Below are positions 1-11,626 of a DNA stretch of 64,000 bases, piece by piece. The DNA is taken from assembly GCA_017590115.1 (NCBI GenBank), contig JAGGNK010008337.1, forward strand, positions 5,695,609 to 5,759,608, in the 5' to 3' direction. Made by a program: the position numbers and the translations under genes. The stretch comes from Montifringilla adamsi (Eukaryota > Chordata > Aves > Passeriformes > Passeridae). Within the stretch, counting starts at the first letter, position 1. Each line of letters opens with the position of its first letter. The notes under the pieces are model-generated. The model was not told the origin of the DNA. It searched no databases and saw nothing but the letters and a program-made list of their open reading frames with translations.

Positions 1-175
1 GTAAAATACAAGGAAAATGTGTAACTTGTTCTTAACTTGGACTTAATTTCTTACTGAAGTGTGTCTGTAGAGCCTGTCAGTGCAGCCCAGTTTGCTCAGA
101 GTGGCTCTCCCACATTGTTTGTGTTGGCAGTGTTTTCAGTTCAAAGCATGAAATAAGATTTCCCTTTCTCAACAG
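1..175 (+). other. BTBD3: BTBD3 intron, 3' part only
   Basis: This is the 3' end of an intron whose start lies outside the window. It ends in a pyrimidine-rich stretch and a clean acceptor (ctttctcaacag) directly before the coding exon at 176. No repeat or coding signal is seen in it. The exon that follows opens on a complete tyrosine codon, so this intron is phase 0. Confidence 0.85.
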
Positions 176-294
176 TATGTCCTGGCTGTTGGGAGCTCTG
201 TATTCCATGCAATGTTTTACGGAGAGCTTGCTGAGGACAAAGATGAAATCCGTATACCAGATGTTGAGCCTGCTGCTTTTCTTGCAATGCTGAA
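176..294 (+). CDS. BTBD3: BTBD3 internal coding exon (end of BTB/POZ domain)
   Basis: This 119-nt exon encodes 39 full codons plus two bases (aa) of a lysine codon that is completed by the first base of the exon at 4272. It begins YVLAVGSSVFHAMFYGEL and runs through an acidic DKDEIRIPDVEP stretch to FLAML. That is the C-terminal half of a BTB/POZ fold as known in BTBD3 and BTBD6. The acceptor is cag|tat and the donor is gaa|gtaagc. The BTB domain mediates dimerisation and, in related proteins, cullin-3 recruitment. BTBD3 is known from mammals as a neuronal protein that directs dendrite orientation. The initiator and the N-terminal part of the BTB domain lie upstream of the window, so the gene is partial here. 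The match to BTBD3 is from memory of the family. Confidence 0.93.
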
Positions 295-3200
295 GTAAGC
301 ATCATTCATCTGCTGGATATGTGTTCCTGTCTGATGTATACAAATACTGCCAATGTCATAGCTGAAGTTGCATATAAACAGAAAGAAAGCAGTTGCTTGA
401 AATATTCCTCTTTTTGTGTTTTAAACTTTCACTTTTGCTCTCCCCCCGTAATTCCAGGCACACATGTATTAGACTAATGTAGGCAGCTGTAAATAATGAC
501 TTTGACAGGGGATCTTTGGGCACATTGTGTACTGTAATGCCTATCGATCTGATTTGTCACTGTATGTTACACAAAGGAATGGAGTTACTAAAAAGATTTG
601 TCAGCTGTAACAAAAAACCCCAAGCCAACTCTTCTACTTTACAAGCATAGAGAAAAGTTAAAAATGCATGCACAAAGCCCCCTCAGACCCAGTAAATTGC
701 TGGGTTTGTAGACTGACATTGTTCCAGCTTTTTGATAAACCTGCAGTATGCAGGTCTTGTCTTAGAAAAATGACCCTAAGTTATTCAGTATAGCCTCTGA
801 AAAATAAATTTCTCCTTATGTATCATATTGATGTGTTTGGAAAGTGATAAAAAGGCTGTTTACATGAATAGGGGGTTTTATCTAACAAGGAAAACGAGTC
901 AGTTTACGTGATCATTATTTTTCTTCTTGCAAACTGCATAAGAAATGCTCTCTTTTCCTAAATGGGCATAATGAAGCAGCTTCCCTGCTGAATTGTCCTT
1001 GAATGTATCTATAAATTCTGATTGTTAAGGAGAAATGCCCTATCACAGAAATGCTATGGCTTTGAGTTTTTGATTTTTTTTCCTTCAGCTTAAATAAATG
1101 CTGTTGCTTTCCTATACAAAAAATACATCACTATCTGATAGTGATCCCTTTAATATGCTGCAGGTTTTCTTGCACGTAATGATATAATCACTAGCTAGCA
1201 ATTTATTGTATTTCATAGATTGTTTTGATTAACTTGTGATTACAGAAGAGTTTCTTTTTCAGTTTTAACATTTCACTGGCATCATAGATGAACATTCAAA
1301 GTTGCATATAGAGTTTTTATAGGTTATTATCAACATCAGGAATGCTCTGTGCAAAAATTGGTGACTGCCAGGAGAGCTCCACAGATGTTCTGTAGAACTG
1401 GAATATAAAGTAAAGATGTGACATTATGTAGGGAGGTGTGTTATGGATCTTTGCTCTCAGCCTTTTTGATTTTGTGGCAGAGCTCAGACTTACACTTCAC
1501 CTTCATGCTGAATTTTACAAATCACTAATACAAGATACTTGGGTTCTTCTAGCCCCCCTTTCTTTTTGAACAGCAAACCTATTTCACCATGGCTAAACAC
1601 GATGTGCTGTATAAAAACTGAATGCTTTCTGAATTTATCATTAAGAAATGTGTGCAGAAAGAAAGCCTAGAAAAGAGAGTAGCAATACTGACATCTAGGT
1701 CTTGGCATATTATTTAGAAAGAAAGAAAGCCTAGAAAAGAGAGTAGCAATACTGACATCTAGGTCTTGGCATATTATTTAGCCCATGGCAATTTAGGAAA
1801 CTATCTATGAGAGCATGGCCAGAACCATGGGATTCTTCACCTTCTCAGCTTTTATTGAAAAAACCCTAAAGACCAGAAAAAGTTAGTGGTCTGTGTAGCT
1901 GTCGAGGTAACCTTGCCAGTGCTGTCTTCCCTGAGGCAGCATGTCTGAGGCTGCAGAGTGCCCCAGTGTGTGTGACACTGGGATGGTGCAGGGAAGGCAC
2001 AGGGATGCTGCTCAGCAGTGCAGCATCCCCTAATCACAGGATCCACTGCATGTGGAGCTTAGGGGGAGCCACTGTCCCCTTCACTCCTCTCACTCTGGGA
2101 AACCATCCCTCTGAGTGTTTCCTGCGACTGCTGTGAGCCATGGATGGCAAGGCTGTCTTGCTACAGAAGGAAAGACTTCAGCTATGCCAAAGCAGTCTCT
2201 CCTTCACAAGCTTCTTTCTGCATCATAAACTTTGTCAGAAAATATATTTAGCTTGGATTTTTTGATTTTGACATCTTGCTCAAGAAGTTTGGGGATTTTT
2301 CCCCCTGGGCCAAAGAATTCTGATGGCATAAATATTTTTTCTGTTTTATTACACATTGGGAATTCTGACAACAAACAAGGTATTGCCAGGTGTAATATAG
2401 GAAATACCACAATGAGTAGATATTAGTTATTCTCCCAGTAAAACTGCTTTGACTGTTTCTCTACAGTTTTAAAAGCAGGGTTAAACTCATAATCTAGCTG
2501 CCAAAGTGAATCAGTGCATTCATGTATTATATCTTACCTTAGTCTTGACTGTTCAAGTTAGAACTGTGATCTCATCTCATCCCAGGCTGAATGTGTTACT
2601 AAACCATCAAACCCTGTGGTCTGGCAGAATCCTGTGTTTGAGAACAGGGTGAAACTGGAATATCAGTAATTGCAAACCAGAGCCGAGGTGCATTGGCAGA
2701 GTAAGAGGTGTGGAGTATTGCTGACAGTCGATCTTGTCTGCTGTACATCAGTGATGTTAGTTCTTTATTTTCAGGAATATTAAAATAGCAACTTTTGAAC
2801 TATGTCAATTTAAAACAGATGTCATTCTCTGTTGTACTAGCAGGCAAAGAGAAGTAATACAAGGGAAGAAAGAGTAGGAGAGCAGTGAGGAGAATCATAA
2901 AAACGAATTAATTGAAAATGGAATTTTTTTGGGTGCTAAAGGAGCTAAGCCTGTAACCATTGATATACAAATGGGTTCTTTGGTTTCACAAATAAGCTGA
3001 AACCAAGTGATAAACACTAAAAATAAGCTTGGCTCTATGTAAGTTTTCTTTTTTCTCTGTAACCTCTTAGATTTTATACTTCTGGAGCAGTATCTCCTCA
3101 GTGCATGTTTTCCAAGTGCGGCATGGAGGATACTATCTCACAGCTGCAAAAATACAAATAGTTATTTACAACTATAATCAGATCAGTGTAGGTACTAAGT

Positions 3201-4271
3201 TCTCTTTATAGGCACATCTGTTCTGCAGAAAACTCATTGTGTAGGGAAACCTGCTAACTAGAAAATTTTAATTAGTACAGGGTTGCATACAACTTTAGCT
3301 TTTCTGGAGGAAGACACTTTTATCAGCCATAACCATCAAGACTTGCTTATCCCTGTGAAGAGTGAAATTGCATTTGGCATGGTTTTAGCACATTGCATTC
3401 ACCAGCTGCAAATGGAGCCCTGAAGCATGAGATATTGAAAAGAACAAACTGTACAATGCTTCATTTCTCTGAGCAATGAATCCCAGCAGTTTAGTCACAT
3501 AAATAGAATTTCACCTTCATCTCTTCCACCACACTGCCATAGCAATAAAGCTTTTTTCATCCTTATGCAGTGAGACTGAGTGAAAATGCTGTGCTAGTTG
3601 AGTTAGGATGTTGTGAGCATTAAAAACCTGAAAATCTTCCATTTCCAATATGTTTCATAACCCTTTGAGAAAACCAACCAAAAACATGAGCCCAAACAAA
3701 AAAGCCACCTCTGAAAAGAACCCAATCCAGTAGTTACAGAAATGGACAGCACCTGATATACTTGAATAGCATTTCTCTTCTTAGATTACCTAGTTATTGT
3801 CTACAAACTTGTTACCGTTCCTGCATTTGTTCATACACCTCATTAAACCATGGTTCACCATCAGGGGACATGCAGTCCAGGGACTCTTGATAACACATGT
3901 TCCAGACTCCTGTGGTAGCTGAGTGAGGCAGCCCTGCAGGAGCTCCTGCCTGGGAGCCAGGACCTGTGTGGAAGGAGCACAGAGCTGCAGGGGCCACAGT
4001 TTTTAAACAATTTTAAACAATGTCTCACAGCATGCACTCCATATGGAAAGTTGGATTCACCTTAGATTTAAACCCGTTCTCTTCCATGATCTTAACATAA
4101 GTGCTGAATTTTTTTGTACTTTCTTTCTGGGCTTAATCAATACTCCCCAAAGCACTGCTTGATTTTAACGTGGAGCCATTTAAATATTCTTTGTTCATGA
4201 TTTTGTATGAGTTTGTTGACAAACGAGTGTTGCGTTAAGCAGCAGCATTACACCTGTGTGCTTTATTTCAG
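295..4271 (+). other. BTBD3: BTBD3 intron separating BTB-end and BACK/PHR exons
   Basis: This intron of about 4.0 kb has a GT donor (gtaagc at 295) and an AG acceptor after tgctttatttcag. It splits a lysine codon after its second base (phase 2). It contains an exact 62-bp tandem duplication at 1656-1781 and a tiny repeat of ttttaaacaa near 4003-4023. The rest is AT-rich unique sequence with no recognised transposon. The short ORFs inside it have no family resemblance. Confidence 0.85.
1656..1781. repeat. Two-copy tandem duplication, period 64 bp
   Basis: Positions 1656-1717 recur exactly at 1720-1781, with two bases between the copies. The unit starts agaaagaaagcctag and ends ggcatattatttag. 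It lies in the BTBD3 intron. The absence of mismatches over 62 bp points to a recent duplication, or to an assembly or length variant. Confidence 0.95.
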
Positions 4272-5304
4272 GTACATCTATTGTGATGAGATCGATTTGG
4301 CCGCAGACACTGTCCTGGCCACTCTTTATGCTGCCAAGAAGTACATTGTCCCTCACCTGGCCCGTGCCTGCGTTAACTTTCTCGAGACAAGTCTGAGTGC
4401 AAAGAATGCCTGTGTGCTGCTCTCCCAGAGCTGCTTATTTGAGGAACCTGACCTGACCCAGCGCTGCTGGGAAGTGATTGATGCCCAAGCTGAGCTCGCT
4501 TTGAAGTCTGAGGGCTTCTGTGACATTGATTTTCAGACACTTGAAAGCATTCTCCGAAGGGAGACTCTGAATGCCAAAGAAATTGTTGTTTTCGAGGCAG
4601 CTCTGAACTGGGCTGAAGTGGAGTGCCAGCGACAAGAGCTGACGGCCACCATAGAGAACAAGCGCAAGGTGCTGGGCAAGGCTCTCTACCTGATCCGCAT
4701 CCCTACCATGGCCCTCGACGACTTCGCCAACGGCGCTGCTCAGTCCGGGATCCTGACTCTCAACGAAACCAACGACATCTTCCTCTGGTACACGGCTGCC
4801 AAAAAGCCGGAGCTGCAGTTTGTCAGCAAGCCCCGCAAAGGCCTGGTCCCTCAGCGCTGCCACCGCTTCCAGTCCTGCGCGTACCGCAGCAACCAGTGGC
4901 GCTACCGGGGCCGCTGTGACAGCATCCAGTTTGCTGTCGATAAGAGAGTGTTTATTGCTGGCTTTGGGCTCTACGGCTCCAGCTGTGGGTCGGCAGAGTA
5001 CAGTGCTAAGATTGAACTGAAGCGACAAGGAGTTATCCTGGGCCAGAACTTGAGTAAATACTTCTCGGATGGTTCTAGTAACACTTTTCCCGTGTGGTTT
5101 GAGTATCCAGTGCAGATTGAGCCTGACACCTTTTACACAGCAAGCGTGATTCTGGATGGTAATGAACTCAGCTATTTTGGACAAGAAGGAATGACAGAAG
5201 TTCAGTGTGGGAAGGTGACTGTTCAGTTTCAGTGCTCCTCGGACAGTACAAATGGCACAGGGGTACAGGGAGGACAAATTCCTGAACTCATATTTTACGC
5301 TTGA
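4272..5304 (+). CDS. BTBD3: BTBD3 terminal coding exon (BACK and PHR domains)
   Basis: This exon supplies the last base of a split lysine codon, then 343 residues and TGA. Residues 1-37 of the exon (YIYCDEIDLAADTVLATLYA onward) finish the BTB region. About 38-145 form the BACK domain (FLETSLSAKNACVLL start). About 197-343 form a PHR domain (CAYRSNQWRYRGRCDSIQF onward), ending PELIFYA. BACK segments typically link BTB to a substrate-binding part, and PHR is the beta-sandwich shared with Pam/Highwire/RPM-1 proteins. Residues such as DIDFQTLESILRR and FEAALNWAEVECQRQ fit BTBD3 better than its paralogue BTBD6. An open frame continues upstream to 4207, but that part is intronic: the acceptor at 4269-4271 restores the conserved LKYIYCDE junction. 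A CpG-dense stretch lies at about 4640-4920. A 280-codon antisense frame over this exon is only a shadow. Confidence 0.95.
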
Positions 5305-6532
5305 ATGGGAGTGTGTGGATACAAAGCATTTTGCTATGAAGAACCTGTCTGGTTCAGGCCTACTGATTCTTAGCTTTTTATCTGCAGATATGTGATCAGT
5401 ACAGGGAATATGTAACTAAATGCTGTGGGCAAGTTCCTGGCTTGCTGTACTTGTAGAATCATTGGTAATTAAGTGTAATATTTAAACTGGAAGCTCTTAG
5501 AAACAAGCAAGTTTTAAAGGCTTTGTAAAGGGGGTGCCTGTTTGCTGGTGATGCTGACCCTTTCTTTGATGCACCGGTGAGGACATCCCCCTCTTGTATC
5601 TCACTAAACACTGTCTTCATTGACCCATTTTTCTTTCTCCATTTTCTGCTTTCTGCTTGTCTTGGGGAGGTAGGGATAGAAAACGAAGACTTTACAGCTC
5701 TCTCTGCTGTCTGCTCTGCAGACTTTAGAGATTCCAGTGAACCAAGCTGCTTCTGACCATGGGGGCTGAAAGAAGTCCTTCAGTTAAAAGCAGAAAAAGC
5801 ACAAGTTTAAAGCTTCATCCTGTGAGATTCTCCTGTAGCCAACTCTTTGGGATGGCTCCAGGGGAAGATGGGAAGAAGGAAACATCTTTCAGGAAGCTCC
5901 ATGGCATACCAGCCATATCCCCAGTGCATGGACATGTTCACAGTGAGGAAGGGATGTGGGCTTGGCAAGTTACCACCCCTGGAGTTCATTTTGTAGGAAT
6001 CCCACCTTGCAGGCAAGGAAGTACTTGCATGTGTTCAAATGGTGTATGCAGCTCTTGAAACTCTACTCCATGATCCAGGTTTTGCTACACTGGAGTTGAT
6101 CTGCTCTTTAAATGGCATTTCTTTGAACCCTTGCTAAATAAATGGGAATTTATATAAATCATCTAGTGCAGGATAATTTTTTGTTTGTTTTGGGTGGGTT
6201 TTTTCTTCTTCCTAAATATGGTAGAGGCAGATTTTAGAGGAACAAAAGAATGTATCAATCTTGACTTGGATTTTTTTTCTGTAATATGAGATTTTTTTTT
6301 CTTTTTATTACCAGTTGAAATTTAGACAAAGACAGAAGATTCCCAACTGTGGTCATGTTACACTTAGTGTATACCATCCAATGGCAGTGAGGGGGAGGAA
6401 GTCTCCCCTAATGGGTTATTGTTGGAGCTCTTGCAATTGCTTATGGCTACACATCAATCAGGATTATGTGGTCTGGAACCTTTTTCTTGCCTGAAAAGGT
6501 TCCCTTTCCTTTCCTTTCCTTGCTTTTCCCCC

Positions 6533-6602
6533 CAGGAAGTTACATGTCCATATCATTTTTGATGATGTAACAGGAAGTTACATGTCTGTATCACTTTTGG
6601 AA
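6533..6602. repeat. Degenerate 38-bp tandem duplication in 3' UTR
   Basis: The 16-mer caggaagttacatgtc occurs at 6533-6548 and again at 6571-6586, followed each time by a related tatca(t/c)tttt segment. The two copies have diverged downstream of the 16-mer. A pyrimidine run (ccctttcctttcctttcc) precedes it. Confidence 0.8.
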
Positions 6603-8623
6603 AAGTATGAGGGATACTCCTTGTATCAGGGGAGGAAACCAGTATAAATAAGGACTACAGGTACTATTGAAACATGAGAAAATCCTTCATCACTGCACTG
6701 GGACAGTTGTTCCTCAAAGGCTGCACTGCCCATTGTAAAGCATCCTGCTTCACCTCTGAAATGGGTTCTGTTTGTAGCGTACCTTTTAACAAAATGAGAG
6801 GACCAAATGATTCTTTAGACCTGCTGAAGATTAATGTTACAGTATATCCACACATTAATGTAGCTTAACCCTAAATTCACTTGTCAGTTCTGTAATAAAA
6901 ATGTTTTTCTCATATTATTTTACCAGTTTAAGACTGTTACTCTAAGTGTTGCTTAGATGGTTGGAATCCTGGCCCCCAGCCATCAGAAAGTGCCAAAATA
7001 CATCTTTGCAGTGTCCAAAATACCATCTGAAGTAAGGAAAAGTGGAGTGTAGTCAAGGCCCAGATCTTCTCTCTAGGTAATAAAAGGAGAGCCAGGTAAA
7101 AAAGTACTCCACAGGATTTATGCCTTTCATCCATCTTAGCGTTTACTGTTTTGTATACACACATACATGTGTGTGTAAGCAGCACTCTTTCTGAAATGTA
7201 AATACCCTCTAAATACATAGAAAAATGTTTTGTTTTTTTTTTGTAACAGATGTACATAATCCAGACTGTTTGTGAAATCTAAACAGAATGCTCCATGGAA
7301 AACTCCCAGGGAGAGATTTCTAAAAACCTCCAGTTACTTATATTTAGATCTACAACTGAAAATAGACAAGAGTATAAATGATATGGAGTGGAGAAAGAGT
7401 TGCTGAAGAGATCGTGGAAAGGATTCTGATATTGTGATGAGGTAATGGTCATCTACTTTTAGACAACATCTGAGCAGCAGTTCCATTTATTTAGATACAT
7501 TTCAAAGCAGAGAAAGATGCTAATCAGCTGATTAAATTTTTGTACAGCAAGTGGCTGATGTAGATGTAATTACTCAGAGTGATAAGCAGATTGACAGGTT
7601 GTGGTAGCGAGCTGCATTCCCATTTGTTTGGTAAAAAAAAAAAAAATGTGCCACAGCTGGTGGGACAAGTCACAGAGTACTGCATTGGTTTAACTGGTCT
7701 TGGGTTCTCACTTTGAATTTATTATTTGTTTTGACTTACCTGCAAATAGAGGTGACATATCTGCTACATTCACTGTCTGGAAGAGATGTTCAGAGATCAG
7801 AACACTCTGTAGCTGTAATGTGCAGAAAATGAGCTGTTATTTAACTATTGTTCTTATTTGATTCTTTTATGAAGTCTTTTTGATGAAGTAGGATGAAAGC
7901 AACTTCTAGCTCATTCCTCTGAGTCCATTTCGGGTTTTGAGAGCTGGTGCAGGGAACGGTTTCAAGTGTGGCTGATCAGACAAAAGGCACCCAAAACACC
8001 TTTTGATGCTCTCACAGCATAACTTGCTTCTGAGCACTTTGTGACACTAACAAGTACTGGGATGTAAGAAGGTGGCCAGTGCCACTCACCTTGGGACATC
8101 AGGGCCCTTCAGTAGGTGTCTGAATGTGGATTTGGTTGGTTTAGCAGAAGCACCCAAGCTTGAGTACATTGACTGACATCTTGCAAACATCAGCCATATC
8201 AGCCTGGCATGGAAACGTAATGTCAATAGAGATCACCTCACAGATTTTGTCTAAACTGTTCCCTGCTACTTGTATCTTTGATTTGCTGGTGAGAGGAATC
8301 TGTGATAAGAGAGTATAGTGTAATATACTTTCTGCATATCTAAAATAGTATTTAAGTAAACACTTTAAATTCTACACACTTATTGCACTGAACTATTTTG
8401 GGTTTTGTTTTTCTGTTGTGATAAACTCGGATCACTTCAGGTCCCAGCACCCATTTGTGCTGAAGCAGTGTTTGACTTAGCAGGCTTACAGCATTATTTA
8501 TAAAGGACAGATATATATAAATATATAAAGTACCTCATGTTGAATGTTATTGTACTGTATCTTTAATGTCACAGTGCAGATCTTGTTGGACTCATGAATG
8601 TGTATAATCACGTTAAACATAAA

Positions 8624-8629
8624 AATAAA
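8624..8629 (+). promoter_or_regulatory. BTBD3: Poly(A) signal AATAAA, probable distal BTBD3 end
   Basis: AATAAA sits within an A-rich stretch and is followed by a T/GT-rich element about 15-25 bases downstream. An AT-rich tract (gatatatataaatatataaag) lies about 100 bases upstream. Weaker alternatives are at 6137 and 6894. Confidence 0.5.
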
Positions 8630-8645
8630 AATGATTCTTAAATGG

Positions 8646-11239
8646 TTGTTTCCTGCAGTATCTTTGAAGCATGAGCTGTGAAAGTCCTTACTTCATTATC
8701 TCTTTTAACACTTCCTATTGTTGTTCAGTTGTGCAGGGATATTTGTTGAGCTTATGCATTCAGAGGTCTTTTGATCCCCAAAGAAGCAAAAGTCTAAGGA
8801 AAATCAAAGAAGAACAATGAAAATGTTAATCAGTTACATTGTAAAAAGGTTGACGATTAAGCTAATGAGCTGGAGTGAATGAATTCATTTATGTACTTTA
8901 TGAAAGACCTTGTCTACTAGCATTAATATTTTCATGTTCTATTAATATTATTAAGCATGTGGAGATGAAGGGGGAGGGTCTTTTGTTTATTCTAAAAGAC
9001 AGTTGGCACAGGAAAGGCCATGCTTTTCAGTCTCTGATGTATCAGAAAGGACATGGTTAGTGCCAAGAGGCTGTTCTCTGCTGAAAAGTTAATTATATAA
9101 TATTATTCAGAATTCTCAGTATTAACAATTCTCTTCCAGGAGATTTGAGATTTGAGACTTCACTGACTTTAAAGGTCACTTCTTTTAAAGGCTCACACTT
9201 CCATGATGTCCATCTCCAGGACCTTCCATATACTACTGGCCAATGATAAAAAATACAGTCTGATAAAGAGATATGGAAATTTGAGGAAGTATACCCCAGA
9301 AAAAAAATCAATACCTTCAGAGTTCATCCAAAATTCTGACTGAAGCATGTTTACAGGCATTAAATTTGCCACTTTGGGTAAGTTGTCTTTCTAGAATTTT
9401 GACTTCAGTACTTGGCACCATGCCGCTCCCTTCTGGATCCAAGTTGTCTTAGGTGCCCAGCACTTCTCATTTGAAAGTGGCTTCGAGCAGGAACTGTCCT
9501 GTCCCTTGTTCTGTGTTAGTGGCACCAGCTCTTAAATGTGTGGCAGATACCAGCGTGACGTGGTGCAGCAAGGACCACACTGGCAGCAGCAGCCTAGCTT
9601 GGTGTGGCAGAGGAGATTGGTGCTGCTGGCAGCCTCAGATGCTTTGGTAAACAGGTCAGAACCAAGGGGACAAGATGAATGAAGCATGGCCTGTCTCATC
9701 CAAAGGGACTTTGCTTCTGCCTGAAATATGATGGGAGTGATAGGACACTTGCTTTGGAAATTGATTTTAGGGAGAGCAGTGTCAGTATTGCACCCTTTTT
9801 GGTGAGGCAGAGAATCACGTGTGTATTTGTGCCAGCAAAAAAAGAAGTTTGAAGGGGAAGGAAAGAGTGCTAGGATGTTTCTGACTGGGAGGAATTAGAC
9901 CCCAAAGGTGCACTCAGTTTGTCTTGCAGGTAATACTCTGCTTGCTGGAGAAGGCTCCTTGCTCCCACATAGTTGGAAACTGCTGAGGAGCATGTGGCTG
10001 CTGCTTCTCATGAGGGCAAGATCCTGTCTAAAACAGGCTCTGAATACTCAGCTCACAAGTGGAGGAGCACAGCATTTCCTGGCCTAGCAAGAGGAGCTAT
10101 CCTGCAGCCCAGGACAAGCTTAAGGAAGCTCAGAGGGTGTTTGGGACCTCCCAAGCCCAGCTCTTGGGGGAAGTTAAGATCCTGGCCCAGGGTGGGACAC
10201 GAGCCCATCAGCACTATTTGGCCACGGTAAAAAGCAGCAGATTTGAAAGCCAGCCTGTCCTTCCATGCTTGCAGGGAATCAGTGGCAGCAGGACTACCTG
10301 CTGATTTCCTGAAGGCAATGAAAGGAGCTGCTTTCTCAGATGGCAGTGTGACCATGTTCAAAATAAAATTAAGAGAAGGCTTTTTGGCATGTTGCTCTGT
10401 TTCTAGAAGACTGAATTTATTTTCTCCCCAAGACTTCCTCATAAAATGAGGCCCTGGCCCAATTGAAGTCAGTAGGAGCTGCCCTAGTGACCTCAATAAA
10501 CTCAGAATTTTCATTTGTAGTGTTCATTTTGTATGATTATTCCCAAAACATAAGATAAAACTGCCAAGGAACGGGAAATTAATTTTGAAATCCCACTGTA
10601 ATCTGATTATCTGAAATAAAGGTAGAAATGTTTCTATTAAATTTTACAGAACTCCTGCTCATCAGATTTTGTGTGCCCTGCCCCCAAACTTTTCTGCTAG
10701 AATGCTTTATCTTCAGCCATGAATCTATAGAGAGAACAGTAAATTTGTACAAGGCTTTATGCATATTTTTACAGTCTGTGTATAGAATTCTAGCACATAA
10801 GATGCATAGCATGGATAAAGTACTTTTAAGAATTAGAAAGTGTGTAAATTGCCCATAGTCCCTTCACCAAAAAGAAAAAACAAATCCAGTTTTTTTGCTT
10901 GAAGTCATTGGTATTTTGAAAGAGCTTCTTCAAGTCTGTGCACTTGTTGATACCATCAGAAATGCATTTATATTAAGCCTTTAATTGTAGCATTTTAAAA
11001 TTAGCTTTCTAATTGTTTTCTATAGACAAAGATAACACAGTTACCCTTCAGGGATCCTCCACTGTGGTCCAACGGGGTTTACACTTGGATAGTAGCAATT
11101 GCAGTTTTCTAGATCTCATTTTAAAGGGGTGTTACGTGCTGCTTGGGGAGCGCTGGCATTTCAATACCAGCCGTGGCTCGTTTTAGCCTGACAACAACCA
11201 GGGGCTTGCATGGAGGGGAATCTGAGTGGGACTGCTGTG
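8646..11239. other. Intergenic, no gene recognised
   Basis: This is unique-looking AT-rich sequence. The overlapping ORFs on both strands at about 9970-10510 show no domain, start context or splice pattern and look like chance frames. No transposon was recognised before the ERVL-like LTR at 11245. Confidence 0.6.
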
Positions 11240-11244
11240 GTTGT

Positions 11245-11621
11245 TGTTGGGGGTTGGTTTTTTTTCTGTTCTTTCCTTGTGGAATTTTTTCCTATTGAGT
11301 TGCTAAGTAGCACTGATGGCTGGGAGGGGAATCTCCTTTGGTTTTTGGGGGCACCCCTCTCGGGGTGGAGGGGGCAGAGATACCCTGAGGACTGTTATGG
11401 GGTCCCTGGCTCTGTTTGTTGTTAATGCCATAGTTCTCATTGTTTTATTTGCTTGTTATACATACTAGTAAAGAACTGTTATTCCTATTCCCATATCGTT
11501 GCCTGAGAGCCCCTTAATTTAAAAATTATAACAATTTGGGGGGAGGGGGGGGTTTGCATTTTCCATTCCAAGGGAGGCTTTCTGCCTTCCCTAGCAGACA
11601 CCTGCCTTGAAGACTGAGACA
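11245..11621 (+). mobile_element. Solo ERVL-like LTR (377 bp) with GTTGT target duplication
   Basis: The element begins TGTTGGGGGTTGG and ends GAGACA. It is flanked by an exact 5-bp duplication, GTTGT, at 11240-11244 and 11622-11626. Its 3' part (aagaactgttattcc, gcctgagagccccttaattt, a G-rich run, then ccttccctagcagacacctg) is closely similar to the end of the LTR at 45223-45885, so the two share a family. A 5-bp duplication is typical of ERVL. No internal viral sequence is present. The 5' half differs from the other copy. Confidence 0.75.
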
Positions 11622-11626
11622 GTTGT

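Larger units (their letters stand above)
5305..8645 (+). other. BTBD3: Probable BTBD3 3' UTR with alternative poly(A) signals
   Basis: No coding frame of interest follows the stop. AATAAA hexamers occur at 6137-6142, 6894-6899 and 8624-8629. The last is followed by a GT-rich stretch (ggttgtttcctg), as expected for a cleavage site, so the long form probably ends near 8645. A Pumilio-type TGTAAATA occurs at 7197-7204. A degenerate 38-bp tandem duplication lies at 6533-6602, next to a CCTTT-rich run. The extent is inferred from the signals and from the known long 3' UTRs of BTBD3 transcripts. Individual ends are not proven. Confidence 0.55.

Noticed and set aside
4207..4271. Apparent ATG start of a 365-codon ORF covering the BTBD3 exon
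   Set aside because: The first 22 codons are intronic. A strong acceptor at 4269-4271 joins in phase to the exon at 176-294 and restores the conserved LKYIYCDE junction.
4435..5277. 280-codon ORF antisense to BTBD3
   Set aside because: It mirrors a highly conserved, partly GC-rich coding exon and has no domain of its own. It is the usual shadow of strong codon constraint.
10053..10514. 153-codon minus-strand ORF
   Set aside because: No domain, no splice sites and no conservation pattern. It overlaps equally open frames on the other strand.
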